Assembly (NCBI GenBank): GCA_016191525.1
Contig: JACPOK010000014.1
Coordinates: 310,001 to 374,000 of the forward strand
Source: Burkholderiales bacterium
Lineage (GTDB): Bacteria; Pseudomonadota; Gammaproteobacteria; Burkholderiales; Burkholderiaceae_C
Direction of reading: 5' to 3'
DNA length: 64,000 nt
In this document: piece after piece, positions 1 to 8,466 of the stretch
Layout: every line of letters begins with the position of its first letter
Numbering within the stretch: position 1 is the first letter of the stretch
Made by a program: the position numbers and the translations under genes
The notes under the pieces: model-generated
What the model was told of the DNA's origin: nothing
The model's input: only the letters and a program-made list of their open reading frames with translations
The model's database searches: none

Positions 1-274
1 TCACGGTGCCGTCCGGCAATTTCAGCATCTGCAGGATGGTGGAGACGCAGCCCACCTCGAACATGTCGGAGACCGACGGCTCATCCTTGGCGGCGGCCTT
101 CTGCGCCACCAGCATGATGCGTCGCTCGGCTTCCATGGCGGCTTCCAGCGCCTTGATGCTCTTGGGCCGGCCGACAAACAGCGGGATGACCATGTGGGGG
201 AATACCACCACGTCGCGCAGCGGCAGCAGGGGCAGGTCGATGGCGGTCGCAGGCAGGGGAATGTGTCCGGACAT
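1..274 (-). CDS. lon: Lon protease, N-terminal part (cut by window edge)
   Basis: The reading frame starts at the ATG at 274 and runs off the left edge, giving about 91 residues. The visible part begins [20 protein letters not shown] and continues with [20 protein letters not shown], the characteristic start of the Lon substrate-binding (LAN) domain. Lon is a cytoplasmic ATP-dependent serine protease that removes misfolded and short-lived regulatory proteins. The ATPase and protease domains lie outside the window. It follows clpX on the same strand with a 91-base gap that carries its own sigma-32-like promoter. The clpP-clpX-lon order is common in proteobacteria. Confidence 0.95.
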   Translation of the reverse strand, partial: MSGHIPLPATAIDLPLLPLRDVVVFPHMVIPLFVGRPKSIKALEAAMEAERRIMLVAQKAAAKDEPSVSDMFEVGCVSTILQMLKLPDGTV

Positions 275-299
275 GCAGATCCTTTGAGTTACCTGGAGA

Positions 300-327
300 A
301 TATGGCCTGAAAAAGGGCATTTTCAAC
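300..327 (-). promoter_or_regulatory. Sigma-32-like heat-shock promoter of lon
   Basis: On the minus strand GTTGAA (322-327) is separated by 14 bases from GGCCATAT (300-307), against the heat-shock consensus CTTGAA-N13-17-CCCCATNT. Transcription would start near 292, leaving a short leader before the ATG at 274. The first two bases of the -10 element deviate, so this is a moderate match. Confidence 0.4.
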
Positions 328-365
328 CCGCCGGCGCGCAAATGGGGCCAGGTTGAGGAAATGGC

Positions 366-1631
366 TTAGGCTTTTTTCGCGGCTTCGCGATACACCAGCA
401 GGGGGGGCTTGTTTTCGTCGATGGTGGACTCGTCAACGACGACCTTGTCCACGTTCGAGGTGTTGGGCAGTTCGAACATCGTGTCGATGAGCGACTGCTC
501 CAGGATGGAACGCAGGCCGCGCGCGCCGGTCTTGCGGGCCAGCGCCTTGCGGGCGATGGCCTTGAGCGCGTTGGGCCTGATCTCCAGGTCCACGCCTTCC
601 ATGGCCAGCAGCTTGCTGTACTGCTTGACCATCGCGTTCTTGGGCTCGGTGAGGATCTGCACCAGCGCGTCCTCGGACAGCTCGGACAGGGTGGCCACCA
701 CCGGCATGCGGCCGACGAGTTCGGGAATCAGGCCGAACTTGATCAGGTCTTCCGGCTCCACATCGCGGAACACATCGGTGAGGGCGCGTTGCTTCTTGCT
801 CTTGACGGTGGCCCCGAAGCCGATGCCCGAAGCCTCGGTGCGGTTCTCGATCACCTTTTCCAGGCCCGAGAAGGCGCCGCCGCAGATGAACAGGATGTTG
901 GTCGTGTCGATCTGCAGGAAATCCTGGTTGGGATGCTTGCGCCCGCCCTGGGGCGGCACGCTGGCCATCGTGCCTTCGATCAACTTGAGCAGCGCCTGCT
1001 GCACGCCCTCGCCCGACACGTCGCGGGTGATGGAGGGGTTGTCGGACTTGCGCGAGATCTTGTCGATCTCGTCGATGTAGACGATGCCGCGCTGGGCCCG
1101 CTCCACCTCGTAGTTGCAGCTTTGCAGCAGTTTCTGGATGATGTTCTCGACGTCTTCGCCCACGTAGCCGGCTTCGGTCAGCGTGGTGGCGTCGGCCATG
1201 ACGAACGGCACATCCAGCATGCGCGCCAGCGTCTGCGCCAGCAGCGTCTTGCCCGACCCGGTGGGGCCGATCAGGAGGATGTTGCTCTTGGTGAGCTCGA
1301 CGTCGTCCTTCTTGGCCTTTTCCTTGTGGCGCAGCCGCTTGTAGTGGTTGTACACGGCCACCGACAGCGCGCGCTTGGCCGGTTCCTGGCCGATCACGTA
1401 GTTGTCGAGGTTGGACTTGATCTCGCTGGGCGTGGGCAGGTCGCCGCGCGCCTCCCGCGTCTCGTCACCGGTAGGCAACTCGTCGCGGATGATTTCATTG
1501 CACAGGTCGATGCATTCGTCGCAGATGAATACGGAAGGCCCGGCGATCAGTTTCTTCACCTCATGCTGGCTCTTGCCGCAGAAGGAGCAGTAAAGCGTCT
1601 TTTCGCTGGAAGAGCCTTTTTTCTCGGCCAT
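366..1631 (-). CDS. clpX: ClpX, ATP-binding unfoldase of the ClpXP protease
   Basis: This 421-residue protein recognises, unfolds and feeds tagged substrates into ClpP in the cytoplasm. The N-terminal zinc-binding domain shows four cysteines (YCSFCGKSQ, then ICDECIDLC). The AAA+ module follows with Walker A GPTGSGKT and Walker [11 protein letters not shown] later RGLRSILE segment is typical of the ClpX sensor-2 region. Length and domain order match the family. The start at 1631 gives the standard [18 protein letters not shown] beginning. The gene lies 122 bases after clpP on the same strand, with a terminator-like hairpin between them, so it is probably only partly co-transcribed with clpP. 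Confidence 0.98.
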   Translation of the reverse strand: MAEKKGSSSEKTLYCSFCGKSQHEVKKLIAGPSVFICDECIDLCNEIIRDELPTGDETREARGDLPTPSEIKSNLDNYVIGQEPAKRALSVAVYNHYKRLRHKEKAKKDDVELTKSNILLIGPTGSGKTLLAQTLARMLDVPFVMADATTLTEAGYVGEDVENIIQKLLQSCNYEVERAQRGIVYIDEIDKISRKSDNPSITRDVSGEGVQQALLKLIEGTMASVPPQGGRKHPNQDFLQIDTTNILFICGGAFSGLEKVIENRTEASGIGFGATVKSKKQRALTDVFRDVEPEDLIKFGLIPELVGRMPVVATLSELSEDALVQILTEPKNAMVKQYSKLLAMEGVDLEIRPNALKAIARKALARKTGARGLRSILEQSLIDTMFELPNTSNVDKVVVDESTIDENKPPLLVYREAAKKA

Positions 1632-1670
1632 GTGCGCGGTGCCTTTTGAAGGAGTTTCAGAATGATAACC

Positions 1671-1709
1671 AAATAAAAACGGCGCTCCCTGTTACAGGAA
1701 TGCGCCGTT
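1671..1709 (-). terminator. Rho-independent terminator after clpP
   Basis: On the minus strand AACGGCGC (1702-1709) pairs perfectly with GCGCCGTT (1678-1685). A second inner stem CCTGT/ACAGG lies in the loop, and TTTATTT follows. It sits 45 bases past the clpP stop and 40 bases before the clpX start. It would separate clpP from clpX expression or attenuate read-through. Confidence 0.8.
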
Positions 1710-1753
1710 GCTGCGGTGCAACCCAAAGGCCGCGCCGGCGGGCAAAAGTCCGC

Positions 1754-2362
1754 TCAGGGCCGCTTTGCGATCACCTGATCGACCAGGCCGTACGCCTTGG
1801 CTTCGTCCGCGTCGAGGAAGTAATCCCGTTCGGTGTCCCGCTCGATCTTTTCCAGCGGCTGGCCCGTGCGCTCAGCCAGGATGCGGTTCATCACCGCCTT
1901 GGTCTTGAGGATGTCGCGGGCGTGGATCTCGATGTCGGTCGCCTGGCCCTGGGTGCCGCCCAGCACCTGGTGGATCATCACCTTGGAATTCGGCAGCGAG
2001 AAGCGTTTGCCCTTGGCGCCGGCGGCCAGCAGGAACGCGCCCATGCTGGCGGCCATGCCGGTGCACAGCGTGGAGACGTCGGGCTTGATGAAGTTCATGG
2101 TGTCGAAGATCGCCATGCCGGCGCTGACGCTGCCGCCCGGCGAGTTGATGTAGAACGAAATGTCCTTGTCCGGGTTTTCGCTCTCCAGGAACAGCAGCTG
2201 GGCCACCACCAGGTTGGCGGTCTGGTCGTTCACCGGGCCCACCAGGAAGATGACCCGCTCGCGCAGCAAGCGCGAATAGATGTCGTAGGACCGCTCGCCG
2301 CGGCCGGAGTGCTCGATGACGATCGGCACCATGCCGAGGCCCTGGGTTTCAAGTGCGCTCAT
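1754..2362 (-). CDS. clpP: ClpP, proteolytic subunit of the Clp protease
   Basis: This 202-residue protein forms the tetradecameric serine peptidase that degrades proteins delivered by ClpX or ClpA. The catalytic serine lies in [12 protein letters not shown] and the histidine in MIHQ ([11 protein letters not shown]). The aspartate region follows in [11 protein letters not shown]. It begins [20 protein letters not shown], typical of Burkholderiales ClpP with its short propeptide. It lies between tig and clpX on the same strand. A near-perfect sigma-32 promoter overlaps the tig terminator just upstream, so heat-shock induction is expected. Confidence 0.98.
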   Translation of the reverse strand: MSALETQGLGMVPIVIEHSGRGERSYDIYSRLLRERVIFLVGPVNDQTANLVVAQLLFLESENPDKDISFYINSPGGSVSAGMAIFDTMNFIKPDVSTLCTGMAASMGAFLLAAGAKGKRFSLPNSKVMIHQVLGGTQGQATDIEIHARDILKTKAVMNRILAERTGQPLEKIERDTERDYFLDADEAKAYGLVDQVIAKRP

Positions 2363-2399
2363 GGGGAATTACTCCGGTTTTCTTGCATGTACTGTACCC

Positions 2400-2449
2400 A
2401 AAATGAAATGGGGCCTGTGAGCCGGACTGCAAGCCCGCACAAGCCCCAT
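2400..2449 (-). terminator. Terminator after tig
   Basis: On the minus strand ATGGGGCTTGTG (2438-2449) pairs with CACAGGCCCCAT (2408-2419), a 12-bp stem with one G-T wobble. The tail is TTCATTTT. It lies just past the tig stop at 2494, and the 3' arm of its stem also forms the -10 element of the clpP promoter. Confidence 0.7.
2406..2433 (-). promoter_or_regulatory. Sigma-32 promoter of clpP
   Basis: On the minus strand CTTGCA (2428-2433), a 14-base spacer and CCCCATTT (2406-2413) match the heat-shock consensus at all but one position. The predicted start is about 36 bases before the clpP ATG. The -10 element is part of the stem of the tig terminator. Confidence 0.65.
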
Positions 2450-2493
2450 GTCTGGGCAGAAAAGCGGGGCTGGCCCGCGCTCGCCCCCGGATT

Positions 2494-3804
2494 TCAGGAC
2501 TGGCCCATCAGCTCGTCGAAGGCGATCGCCTTGTCCGCGACCTTGGCCTTGCCCAGGACGAAGTCGGTCACGTTGTTCTCGATCACGATGGCCTCGACTT
2601 CCGCCAGTCGGCGATTGTCGCTGTAGTACCAGCGCACCACGTCGGCCGGCTTTTCGTAGCTGGCAGCCAGTTCCTCGACGTGGGTCTTGATCTGCTCGGG
2701 CTTGGCATGCAGTTCGTGGGCGCGCACCAGTTCGGCCACCACCAGGCCCAGGCGCACACGGCGCTCGGCCTGCGGGCGGAACACCTCGTCGGGAATCGGC
2801 GCCTTGTCGGCGTCCTTGATGCCGCGCTGCTTCAGGTCGGCACGGGCGCCTTCGATCATGCGGTCCACTTCCGACTGCACGCTCGACTTGGGCAGGTCCA
2901 GCTCGGCCTTGGACACCAGCGCGTCCATCACGGCCTGCTTGTTGCGGGACAGCAGGCGGAACTTGACTTCGCGCTCGAGGTTCTTGCGGATGTCGGCGCG
3001 CAGGCCTTCCACGGTGGCGTCGGGGATGCCCAGCGATTTGGCCAGCGCTTCATTGACTTCAGGCAGGTGGGCCGCCTCGATCTTCTTGACGGTGACCATG
3101 AAGTCGGCCTGCTTGCCCGCCACGTCCTTGCCGTGATAGTCGGCCGGGAAAGCCAGCGGGAAGGTCTTGCTTTCGCCGGGCTTCATGCCGCGCACCGCAT
3201 CCTCGAATTCCTTGAGCATCTGGCCTTCGCCGACCAGGAACTGGAAGTCCTCGGCCTTGCCGCCGGAGAAGGTTTCGCCGTCGATCTTGCCTTCGAAATC
3301 CACCGTCACGCGGTCGCCGTCCTGCGCGGCCGCGTCCTGGGCGCGCTGCGCGAAGGTGCGGCGCTGCTTGCGCAGGATGTCCAGGGTCTTGTCGATGGCG
3401 GCGTCGCCTACTTCGGCGGTGACGCGCTCGACTTCGGCCGTGGCCAGGTCGCCGATGGTGACGTCGGGATAGACCTCGAACACCGCGTCGAAGGCCAACT
3501 CGCCCTCGGGCGCTTCTTCCTTTTCGGTGATGCGGGGCTGGCCGGCGACGCGCAGCTTGGCTTCGTTGGCGGCCTGGGCGAAGGCTTCGCCCACCTTGTC
3601 GTTCATCACTTCGTAGTGCACCGAATAGCCGTAGCGCTGGGCCACGACGTTCATGGGCACCTTGCCCGGACGGAAGCCGTCCATCTTGACTGTGCGCGCC
3701 AGGCGCTTGAGGCGGGAATCGACTTCGGACTGGATGACGCCGACCGGCAGGGTCAGGGTCATCTTGCGTTCGAGCTTTTCGAGGGTTTCAACGTTCACGG
3801 CCAT
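2494..3804 (-). CDS. tig: Trigger factor, ribosome-bound chaperone and prolyl isomerase
   Basis: This 436-residue protein binds the ribosomal exit tunnel and shields nascent chains. The N-terminal domain has the ribosome-docking signature GFRPGKVP. The middle domain is FKBP-like (DRVTVDFEGKIDGE, then VRGMKPGES). A helical C-terminal chaperone domain completes the protein. The frame is open further upstream through the tRNA-Leu gene, but the ATG at 3804 gives the conserved start MAVNVETLEKLERK and is preceded by a purine-rich stretch (TCAAGAGAGAAC). Length agrees with the family (about 430). The gene follows tRNA-Leu by 27 bases and probably shares its transcript. Confidence 0.97.
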   Translation of the reverse strand: MAVNVETLEKLERKMTLTLPVGVIQSEVDSRLKRLARTVKMDGFRPGKVPMNVVAQRYGYSVHYEVMNDKVGEAFAQAANEAKLRVAGQPRITEKEEAPEGELAFDAVFEVYPDVTIGDLATAEVERVTAEVGDAAIDKTLDILRKQRRTFAQRAQDAAAQDGDRVTVDFEGKIDGETFSGGKAEDFQFLVGEGQMLKEFEDAVRGMKPGESKTFPLAFPADYHGKDVAGKQADFMVTVKKIEAAHLPEVNEALAKSLGIPDATVEGLRADIRKNLEREVKFRLLSRNKQAVMDALVSKAELDLPKSSVQSEVDRMIEGARADLKQRGIKDADKAPIPDEVFRPQAERRVRLGLVVAELVRAHELHAKPEQIKTHVEELAASYEKPADVVRWYYSDNRRLAEVEAIVIENNVTDFVLGKAKVADKAIAFDELMGQS

Positions 3805-3831
3805 GGTGTTCTCTCTTGAGGTAAATCTGCG

Positions 3832-3918
3832 TGGTGCGCGGGGGGGGACTCGAACCCCCACACCATTGCTGGCGTCAGGACCTAAACCTGGTGCGTCTAC
3901 CAATTTCGCCACCCGCGC
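3832..3918 (-). tRNA. tRNA-Leu (anticodon UAG)
   Basis: On the minus strand the acceptor arm GCGCGGG pairs fully with CCCGCGC, followed by discriminator A and an encoded CCA. The D arm contains AAATTGGTAGA. The anticodon loop TTTAGGT carries UAG for CUA/CUN leucine codons. A long variable arm, as in class II tRNAs, is present, and the T arm GGGGG-TTCGAGT-CCCCC is perfect. The base pair at the bottom of the anticodon stem appears to be a C-A mismatch. The gene lies directly upstream of tig on the same strand. Confidence 0.96.
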
Positions 3919-3925
3919 TGAGCTG

Positions 3926-3967
3926 AAAAATGGACGCGGGCGGCCAGGGAATCCCCCGACCGCCCGC
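3926..3967 (-). terminator. Terminator after the RND efflux operon
   Basis: On the minus strand GCGGGCGG (3960-3967) pairs with CCGCCCGC (3936-3943). An inner GGG/CCC extension lies inside, and the hairpin is followed by GTCCATTTTT. It starts 23 bases past the stop codon of the efflux pump gene and insulates tRNA-Leu from it. Confidence 0.8.
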
Positions 3968-3990
3968 CCAAATCCGGTCAACCGCGTATT

Positions 3991-6900
3991 TTAGCCGGGA
4001 ACGGCCACCGGCTCCCCAATGGGCCCGGCCGGGGCGGGGCCACCCTCCCGCTTGACGCGGAACCAGGCGGCGTACATTGCCGGCAGGGCCAGCAGGGTCA
4101 GCACCGTGGCCACCACCAGGCCGCCCATGATGGCGACGGCCATAGGCCCCCAGAACACCGACCGCGACAGCGGAATCATGGCCAGCACGGCGGCGGCGGC
4201 CGTCAGCACGATGGGCCGCAGGCGCCGCACCGCCGACTCGACGATCGCGTCCCAGGCAGGGATGCCGCGGGCGCGGTCCTGCTCGATCTGGTCGATCAGG
4301 ATCACCGAGTTGCGCTGGATCATGCCCATCAGCGCGATCACGCCCAGCAGCGCCACAAACCCGAACGGCCGGCCCAGCAGCAACAGGGCCCCCGCCACAC
4401 CGGCGATACCCAGCGGCCCCGTGATGAACACCAGCAGCGCACGGCTGAAGCTGTGCAGTTGCAGCATCAGCAACGTGAACGTGATGAACAGCATGATGGG
4501 CAGGCCTGCCGAAATCGAGGAAGACCCCTTCGAGCTTTCTTCAACGGCCCCCGCCACCTGGATCTGGTAACCCAGCGGCCACCTGGCTTCCAGCGCCTTC
4601 AGCTTGGGCAGCAACTCTTCCGACACCGTGGCGCCCTGCAGCCCCTCGACGATGTCGCTTTGCACGGTGATCGCGTAGTCGCGGTTCTCGCGCCACATCA
4701 CGCCGGGCTCCCACGTGAACACCGGCTTGGCGATCTGGGTCAGCGGGATCGACTTGCCCGCCGCGGTGGGCAAGTAGGCATTGGCGATGTCGGTGATGGC
4801 GTTGCGCTCGTCCAGCGGCTGGCGCAGCACGATGTCGATCAGCTTGTCGCCTTCGCGGAACTGGCCGACGTTGGTGCCCGCCAGGATGGTCTTGGACGCC
4901 TGCGCGATCGACTGGCTGGTGACGCCCAGGGCGCGGGCCTTGGATTGGTCCACTTCAAGGCGCAGCACCTTGACCGATTCGTTCCAGTTGTCGTTGGTGC
5001 CCCGGGTGTTCGGGCTGGCCCGCATCACGGCCTTGACCTCGTCGGCGCGCTCGCGCAGTGCGATCGGGTCGGCGCCGACCACGCGGAACTGCACCGGGTA
5101 AGGCACGGGCGGCCCATTGGGCAGCAGCTTCACCCGGCCGCGGACTTCCGGGAATTCCTGGGCCAGCAGCGCGGGCAGCTTCACCCGCAGCGATTCACGC
5201 ACCGCCAGGTCCTTGGGCAGGACGATGAATTGCGACACGTTGGTCTGCGGGAACACCTGGTCCAGCGGCAGGTAAAAGCGCGGCACGCCCGAGCCCACCC
5301 ACGTGCTGACGGTAGTGACACCGGGCTCCCCACGCAGCCTGGCTTCCACACGCTTGGCCGTTTCCTCGTTGGCGGTAAAGGACGTACCTTCAGGGAACCA
5401 GATGTCCACCATGATTTCCGGGCGGCTGGAGTCCGGGAAGAACTGCTGCTGCACCTTGCCCATCCCCACGATGCCCAGGGCGAAGGTGAGGACGGTGGCG
5501 CCGATGGTGATCCAGCGGTGCTCGACACACCAGTCCACCAGCCGGCGGAAGGCCCGGTAGAACGGCGTGTCGAAATGCTCGTGGTGCTCGGCCTGGCCGT
5601 TGGCGGCAGCGGGCTTTTCCTTGAGCAGCAGCGTGCCGAGGTAAGGCACGAAGTAGACCGAGACGAGCCAGCTGAGCACCAGTGCGATCACCGTGACCGC
5701 GAAGATGGCGTAGGTGTACTCGCCCACGGTGGACTTGGCCATGCCGATCGGCAGGAAGCCGGTGGCGGTGATCAGCGTGCCGGTGAGCATGGGCATGGCG
5801 GTGATCTCGTACGCGAAGGTGGCGGCGCGCACCTTGTCGTAGCCCTCCTCCATCTTGCGCACCATCATTTCCACCGCGATGATGGCGTCGTCCACCAGCA
5901 GGCCCAGGGCGATGATCAGCGAGCCCAGCGAGATCTTGTGCAGGCCGATGCCCAGGTAGTCCATGGCCAGGAAAGTGACGGCCAGAACCAGCGGGATGGT
6001 GATGCCCACAACCAGGCCGGGCCGGATGTCGATGTAATAGCGCTTCCACAGCGGCAGCGCCGCGGCGTCGGGGCGGGAGTGGAAGCCCAAGGCGATGAAG
6101 CTCACCGCCAGCACGATCACCACCGCCTCGATCAGGGTGCGCACGAATTCATTGACCGAGTTCGAGACGTTCTTCGGCTGGTCCTGGATCTGCACCAGCT
6201 TGATGCCCGCGGGCAGCCCGTCCTCGACCTTGTGGAAAGTGGTCTTCAGCGACTTGCCCAGCCGGATGATGTCGCCGCCCTTGGCCATGGACACGCCCAG
6301 CGCGATGACCTGCTTGCCCTCGTGCCGCACCTTGACCACTGGCGGGTCCACGTAGCCGCGCTTGATCTCGGCGATGTCGCCCAGCCGCAGCTGGTTGCCC
6401 GAGGTGCCGCGTATCGGCATGGCGCGAAGCTGCTCCACCGCCTCGAACTGCCCCGCCACGCGGACCTGCACGATGTCCAGCGGCGTCTGCACGGCCCCCG
6501 CGGGCTCCACCGCGTTCTGCTGTCCCATCTGCGCCAGCACCTGGTTCAGGTCCAGGCCCAGCTGCGCCAGCCGCTTCTGCGAAATCTCGACATAGAGCTT
6601 TTCGTCCTGCACGCCGAAAAGTTCGACCTTGGCCACGTCGGGCACGCGCAGCAGCTGCTGGCGTACGTCGTCCGCGAAGGTCTTGAGTTCGGCGTAGTTG
6701 AAGCCGTCCGACTCCAGCGCGTAGATCACGCCGTAAACGTCGCCGAATTCGTCGTTGAAGAACGGCCCCTGAATGCCCGGCGGCAGCGTGAAGCGCATGT
6801 CGCCGATCTTCTTGCGCACGCTGTACCAGACGTTGGCCACGTCGCCGGGCTTGGACGAATCCTTGATCTGGAAAATGATCTGCGACTCGCCCGGCTTCGA

Positions 6901-7176
6901 ATAGCTGCGGATCTTGTCCGCATAAGGCGCTTCCTGAAGCGTGCGCTCCAGCTTGTCGGTGACCTGCTCGGCCACCTGCTGGGCCGTGGCGCCGGGCCAG
7001 TAGGTGCGCACAACCATGGCGCGGAAGGTGAATGGCGGGTCCTCGTCCTGGCCCAGCTGGAAATAGGCGGCAAATCCCAGCAGCATCAGCACCACCATGA
7101 GGTAGCGCGTCAGGGCGGGATGCTCAAGGGCCCATCGGGAAAGATTGAAAGCCTCTTTCGGTTGCGTCTGCGTCAT
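3991..7176 (-). CDS. RND-family efflux pump, inner-membrane permease
   Basis: This 1061-residue protein is a proton-driven inner-membrane exporter of the AcrB-like (HAE) type. It shows the first membrane helix (LTRYLMVVLMLLGFAAYF), a large periplasmic loop starting LGQDEDPPFTFRAMVV, and a second such loop after helix 7. The proton-relay acidic pair in helix 4 is visible in GLLVDDAIIAVEMM. The family signature PEVRG and the C-terminal helices (ALLGVIALMGMIQRNSVILI) fit. It lies 7 bases after its adaptor gene. No outer-membrane channel gene is in the operon, so it probably borrows one encoded elsewhere. The substrate cannot be told from sequence. Amphiphilic drugs are more likely than metals. 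Confidence 0.93.
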   Translation of the reverse strand: MTQTQPKEAFNLSRWALEHPALTRYLMVVLMLLGFAAYFQLGQDEDPPFTFRAMVVRTYWPGATAQQVAEQVTDKLERTLQEAPYADKIRSYSKPGESQIIFQIKDSSKPGDVANVWYSVRKKIGDMRFTLPPGIQGPFFNDEFGDVYGVIYALESDGFNYAELKTFADDVRQQLLRVPDVAKVELFGVQDEKLYVEISQKRLAQLGLDLNQVLAQMGQQNAVEPAGAVQTPLDIVQVRVAGQFEAVEQLRAMPIRGTSGNQLRLGDIAEIKRGYVDPPVVKVRHEGKQVIALGVSMAKGGDIIRLGKSLKTTFHKVEDGLPAGIKLVQIQDQPKNVSNSVNEFVRTLIEAVVIVLAVSFIALGFHSRPDAAALPLWKRYYIDIRPGLVVGITIPLVLAVTFLAMDYLGIGLHKISLGSLIIALGLLVDDAIIAVEMMVRKMEEGYDKVRAATFAYEITAMPMLTGTLITATGFLPIGMAKSTVGEYTYAIFAVTVIALVLSWLVSVYFVPYLGTLLLKEKPAAANGQAEHHEHFDTPFYRAFRRLVDWCVEHRWITIGATVLTFALGIVGMGKVQQQFFPDSSRPEIMVDIWFPEGTSFTANEETAKRVEARLRGEPGVTTVSTWVGSGVPRFYLPLDQVFPQTNVSQFIVLPKDLAVRESLRVKLPALLAQEFPEVRGRVKLLPNGPPVPYPVQFRVVGADPIALRERADEVKAVMRASPNTRGTNDNWNESVKVLRLEVDQSKARALGVTSQSIAQASKTILAGTNVGQFREGDKLIDIVLRQPLDERNAITDIANAYLPTAAGKSIPLTQIAKPVFTWEPGVMWRENRDYAITVQSDIVEGLQGATVSEELLPKLKALEARWPLGYQIQVAGAVEESSKGSSSISAGLPIMLFITFTLLMLQLHSFSRALLVFITGPLGIAGVAGALLLLGRPFGFVALLGVIALMGMIQRNSVILIDQIEQDRARGIPAWDAIVESAVRRLRPIVLTAAAAVLAMIPLSRSVFWGPMAVAIMGGLVVATVLTLLALPAMYAAWFRVKREGGPAPAGPIGEPVAVPG

Positions 7177-7183
7177 GGCCGGC

Positions 7184-8368
7184 TCACTTCACTGTGGGCG
7201 TGAGCGTGGCCGCGTGCGCGGTGTTTGCTACAGGTTTTATAGCGCCTTCAGCAGTACCGGCGCCCGCTTGCGGCACTTTTTCCTGGTAAATGGTGACTTT
7301 CTGGCCGGGCGAAAGCACATGCACGCCGGCGGATACCACCAGCATGCCGGGCAGCAGGCCGCCGGCGACCACGGCCTCATTGCCGTCCGCCGTAGCGATC
7401 TGCACCGGCTGCGATTTCAGCGTCATGGTGGCCTTGTCGAGTACCCAGACGGCGGTGGACCGTCCGTCCTGCTTCAAGGCACTGGTCGGCAGCTTGATGA
7501 CCTGGGTGCCGACATGGCTGAGCGCTTGCGCGGAGACGTAAACCGTGGCGCCGAGCGCCGGCTGCGTCGCCGGGTCCAGCGAAACCTTGATGGGATAGGT
7601 GCGGGTCACCGGGTCGGCGCTCGCGGACACCTCGCGCACCTTGCCGGTCAGCGTGCGGTTTTCGGCCCACACACGCACGCTCACGTCGGAGCCCGGCTTG
7701 ACCGCCGCCACCTTGTCTTCCGGGACCGAGAAAACCACATCGCGCGGGCCGTCCTGGGCGATGCGCACGACCGGCGTGCCCGCCGTCACCACCTGGCCGG
7801 GTTCGGCTTCGATCGCCGTAACGATGCCCGACACGTCGGCCACCAGCGTGGTGTAGGCCGCCTGGTTGCCTTGGGAGGACAGTTGCGCCTGCGCTTGCTC
7901 CAGCTGCGCCTGCGCGGCCTTCAGCGTCGTTTCGCGCCGCTCGAGTTCGGCGCCGCTGATGAAGTTCTGGTCTTTCAGCGCTGCATAGCGCTTGTAGTCG
8001 CCGGCGGCCAGGTCGCGGTTGGTGGCCGCCGCGTTCAGCTGCGCCCGGGCAGCGTCGGCCGCAAGCTTGTAGTCCTGGGGGTCGAGCTGCGCGAGCACCT
8101 GCCCCGCCTTCACCCGCTGGCCCAGCTCAGCCTGGCGGCGCACGATCTTGCCCGCCACCCGAAAGCCCAGCCGCGACTCGACGCGGGGCCGCACCTCGCC
8201 CGCGAACTCATAGCCCGACTGGAAGCTTTCGGCGCCCACGGTGAGCACTCGAACAGCGCGGATGGGCTCCTGGGCGGGTTCAGGCCGGGAACAGGCCGCA
8301 AGCACAACAGCGGCGCTGATGAGACCAAGGGCCAGACGAAAGGAGGAAGATGAAGGCAGATGTGACAT
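7184..8368 (-). CDS. RND efflux periplasmic adaptor (membrane-fusion lipoprotein)
   Basis: This 394-residue protein links the RND permease to an outer-membrane channel. The N-terminus MSHLPSSSSFRLALGL is followed by a lipobox ending VVLAACS, so it is a predicted lipoprotein. Next come a lipoyl half-motif (GFRVAGKIVRRQAELGQRVK), a coiled-coil hairpin rich in A, Q and L (LKAAQAQLEQAQAQL), the second lipoyl half and beta-barrel domains. It is the first gene of the operon. Its upstream region, shared with a divergent gene, holds a TetR-type operator-like palindrome. No tetR gene lies next to it, so a regulator would have to act from elsewhere. Confidence 0.92.
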   Translation of the reverse strand: MSHLPSSSSFRLALGLISAAVVLAACSRPEPAQEPIRAVRVLTVGAESFQSGYEFAGEVRPRVESRLGFRVAGKIVRRQAELGQRVKAGQVLAQLDPQDYKLAADAARAQLNAAATNRDLAAGDYKRYAALKDQNFISGAELERRETTLKAAQAQLEQAQAQLSSQGNQAAYTTLVADVSGIVTAIEAEPGQVVTAGTPVVRIAQDGPRDVVFSVPEDKVAAVKPGSDVSVRVWAENRTLTGKVREVSASADPVTRTYPIKVSLDPATQPALGATVYVSAQALSHVGTQVIKLPTSALKQDGRSTAVWVLDKATMTLKSQPVQIATADGNEAVVAGGLLPGMLVVSAGVHVLSPGQKVTIYQEKVPQAGAGTAEGAIKPVANTAHAATLTPTVK

Positions 8369-8404
8369 GGCGGACCTGATCAGAAAGTACCCGAAAGCAC
8401 AGTT

Positions 8405-8426
8405 AATGACTGACTGGTTAGTAATC
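8405..8426. promoter_or_regulatory. Operator-like near-palindrome before the RND operon
   Basis: The core ACTGACTGGTTAGT (8409-8422) lies 41 bases before the adaptor start and 45 bases before the divergent squalene-synthase-like gene. About 8 of 11 symmetrical positions pair (TNACTNAC on the left with GTTAGTNA on the right). The sequence resembles operators of TetR-family repressors that control RND pumps. No regulator gene is adjacent. Confidence 0.45.
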
Positions 8427-8466
8427 TAGGGTAAACGCTGAGGCTTGTCAAGCGACAATTCCGGGC

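Noticed and set aside
3805..3981. Upstream extension of trigger factor through the tRNA-Leu gene
   Set aside because: The extension translates a tRNA and shows no similarity; the ATG at 3804 gives the canonical start.
4453..7203. A 916-codon open frame antisense to the RND pump
   Set aside because: Low-complexity H/Q/R/A composition, no ribosome site, and the opposite strand encodes an unmistakable RND permease.
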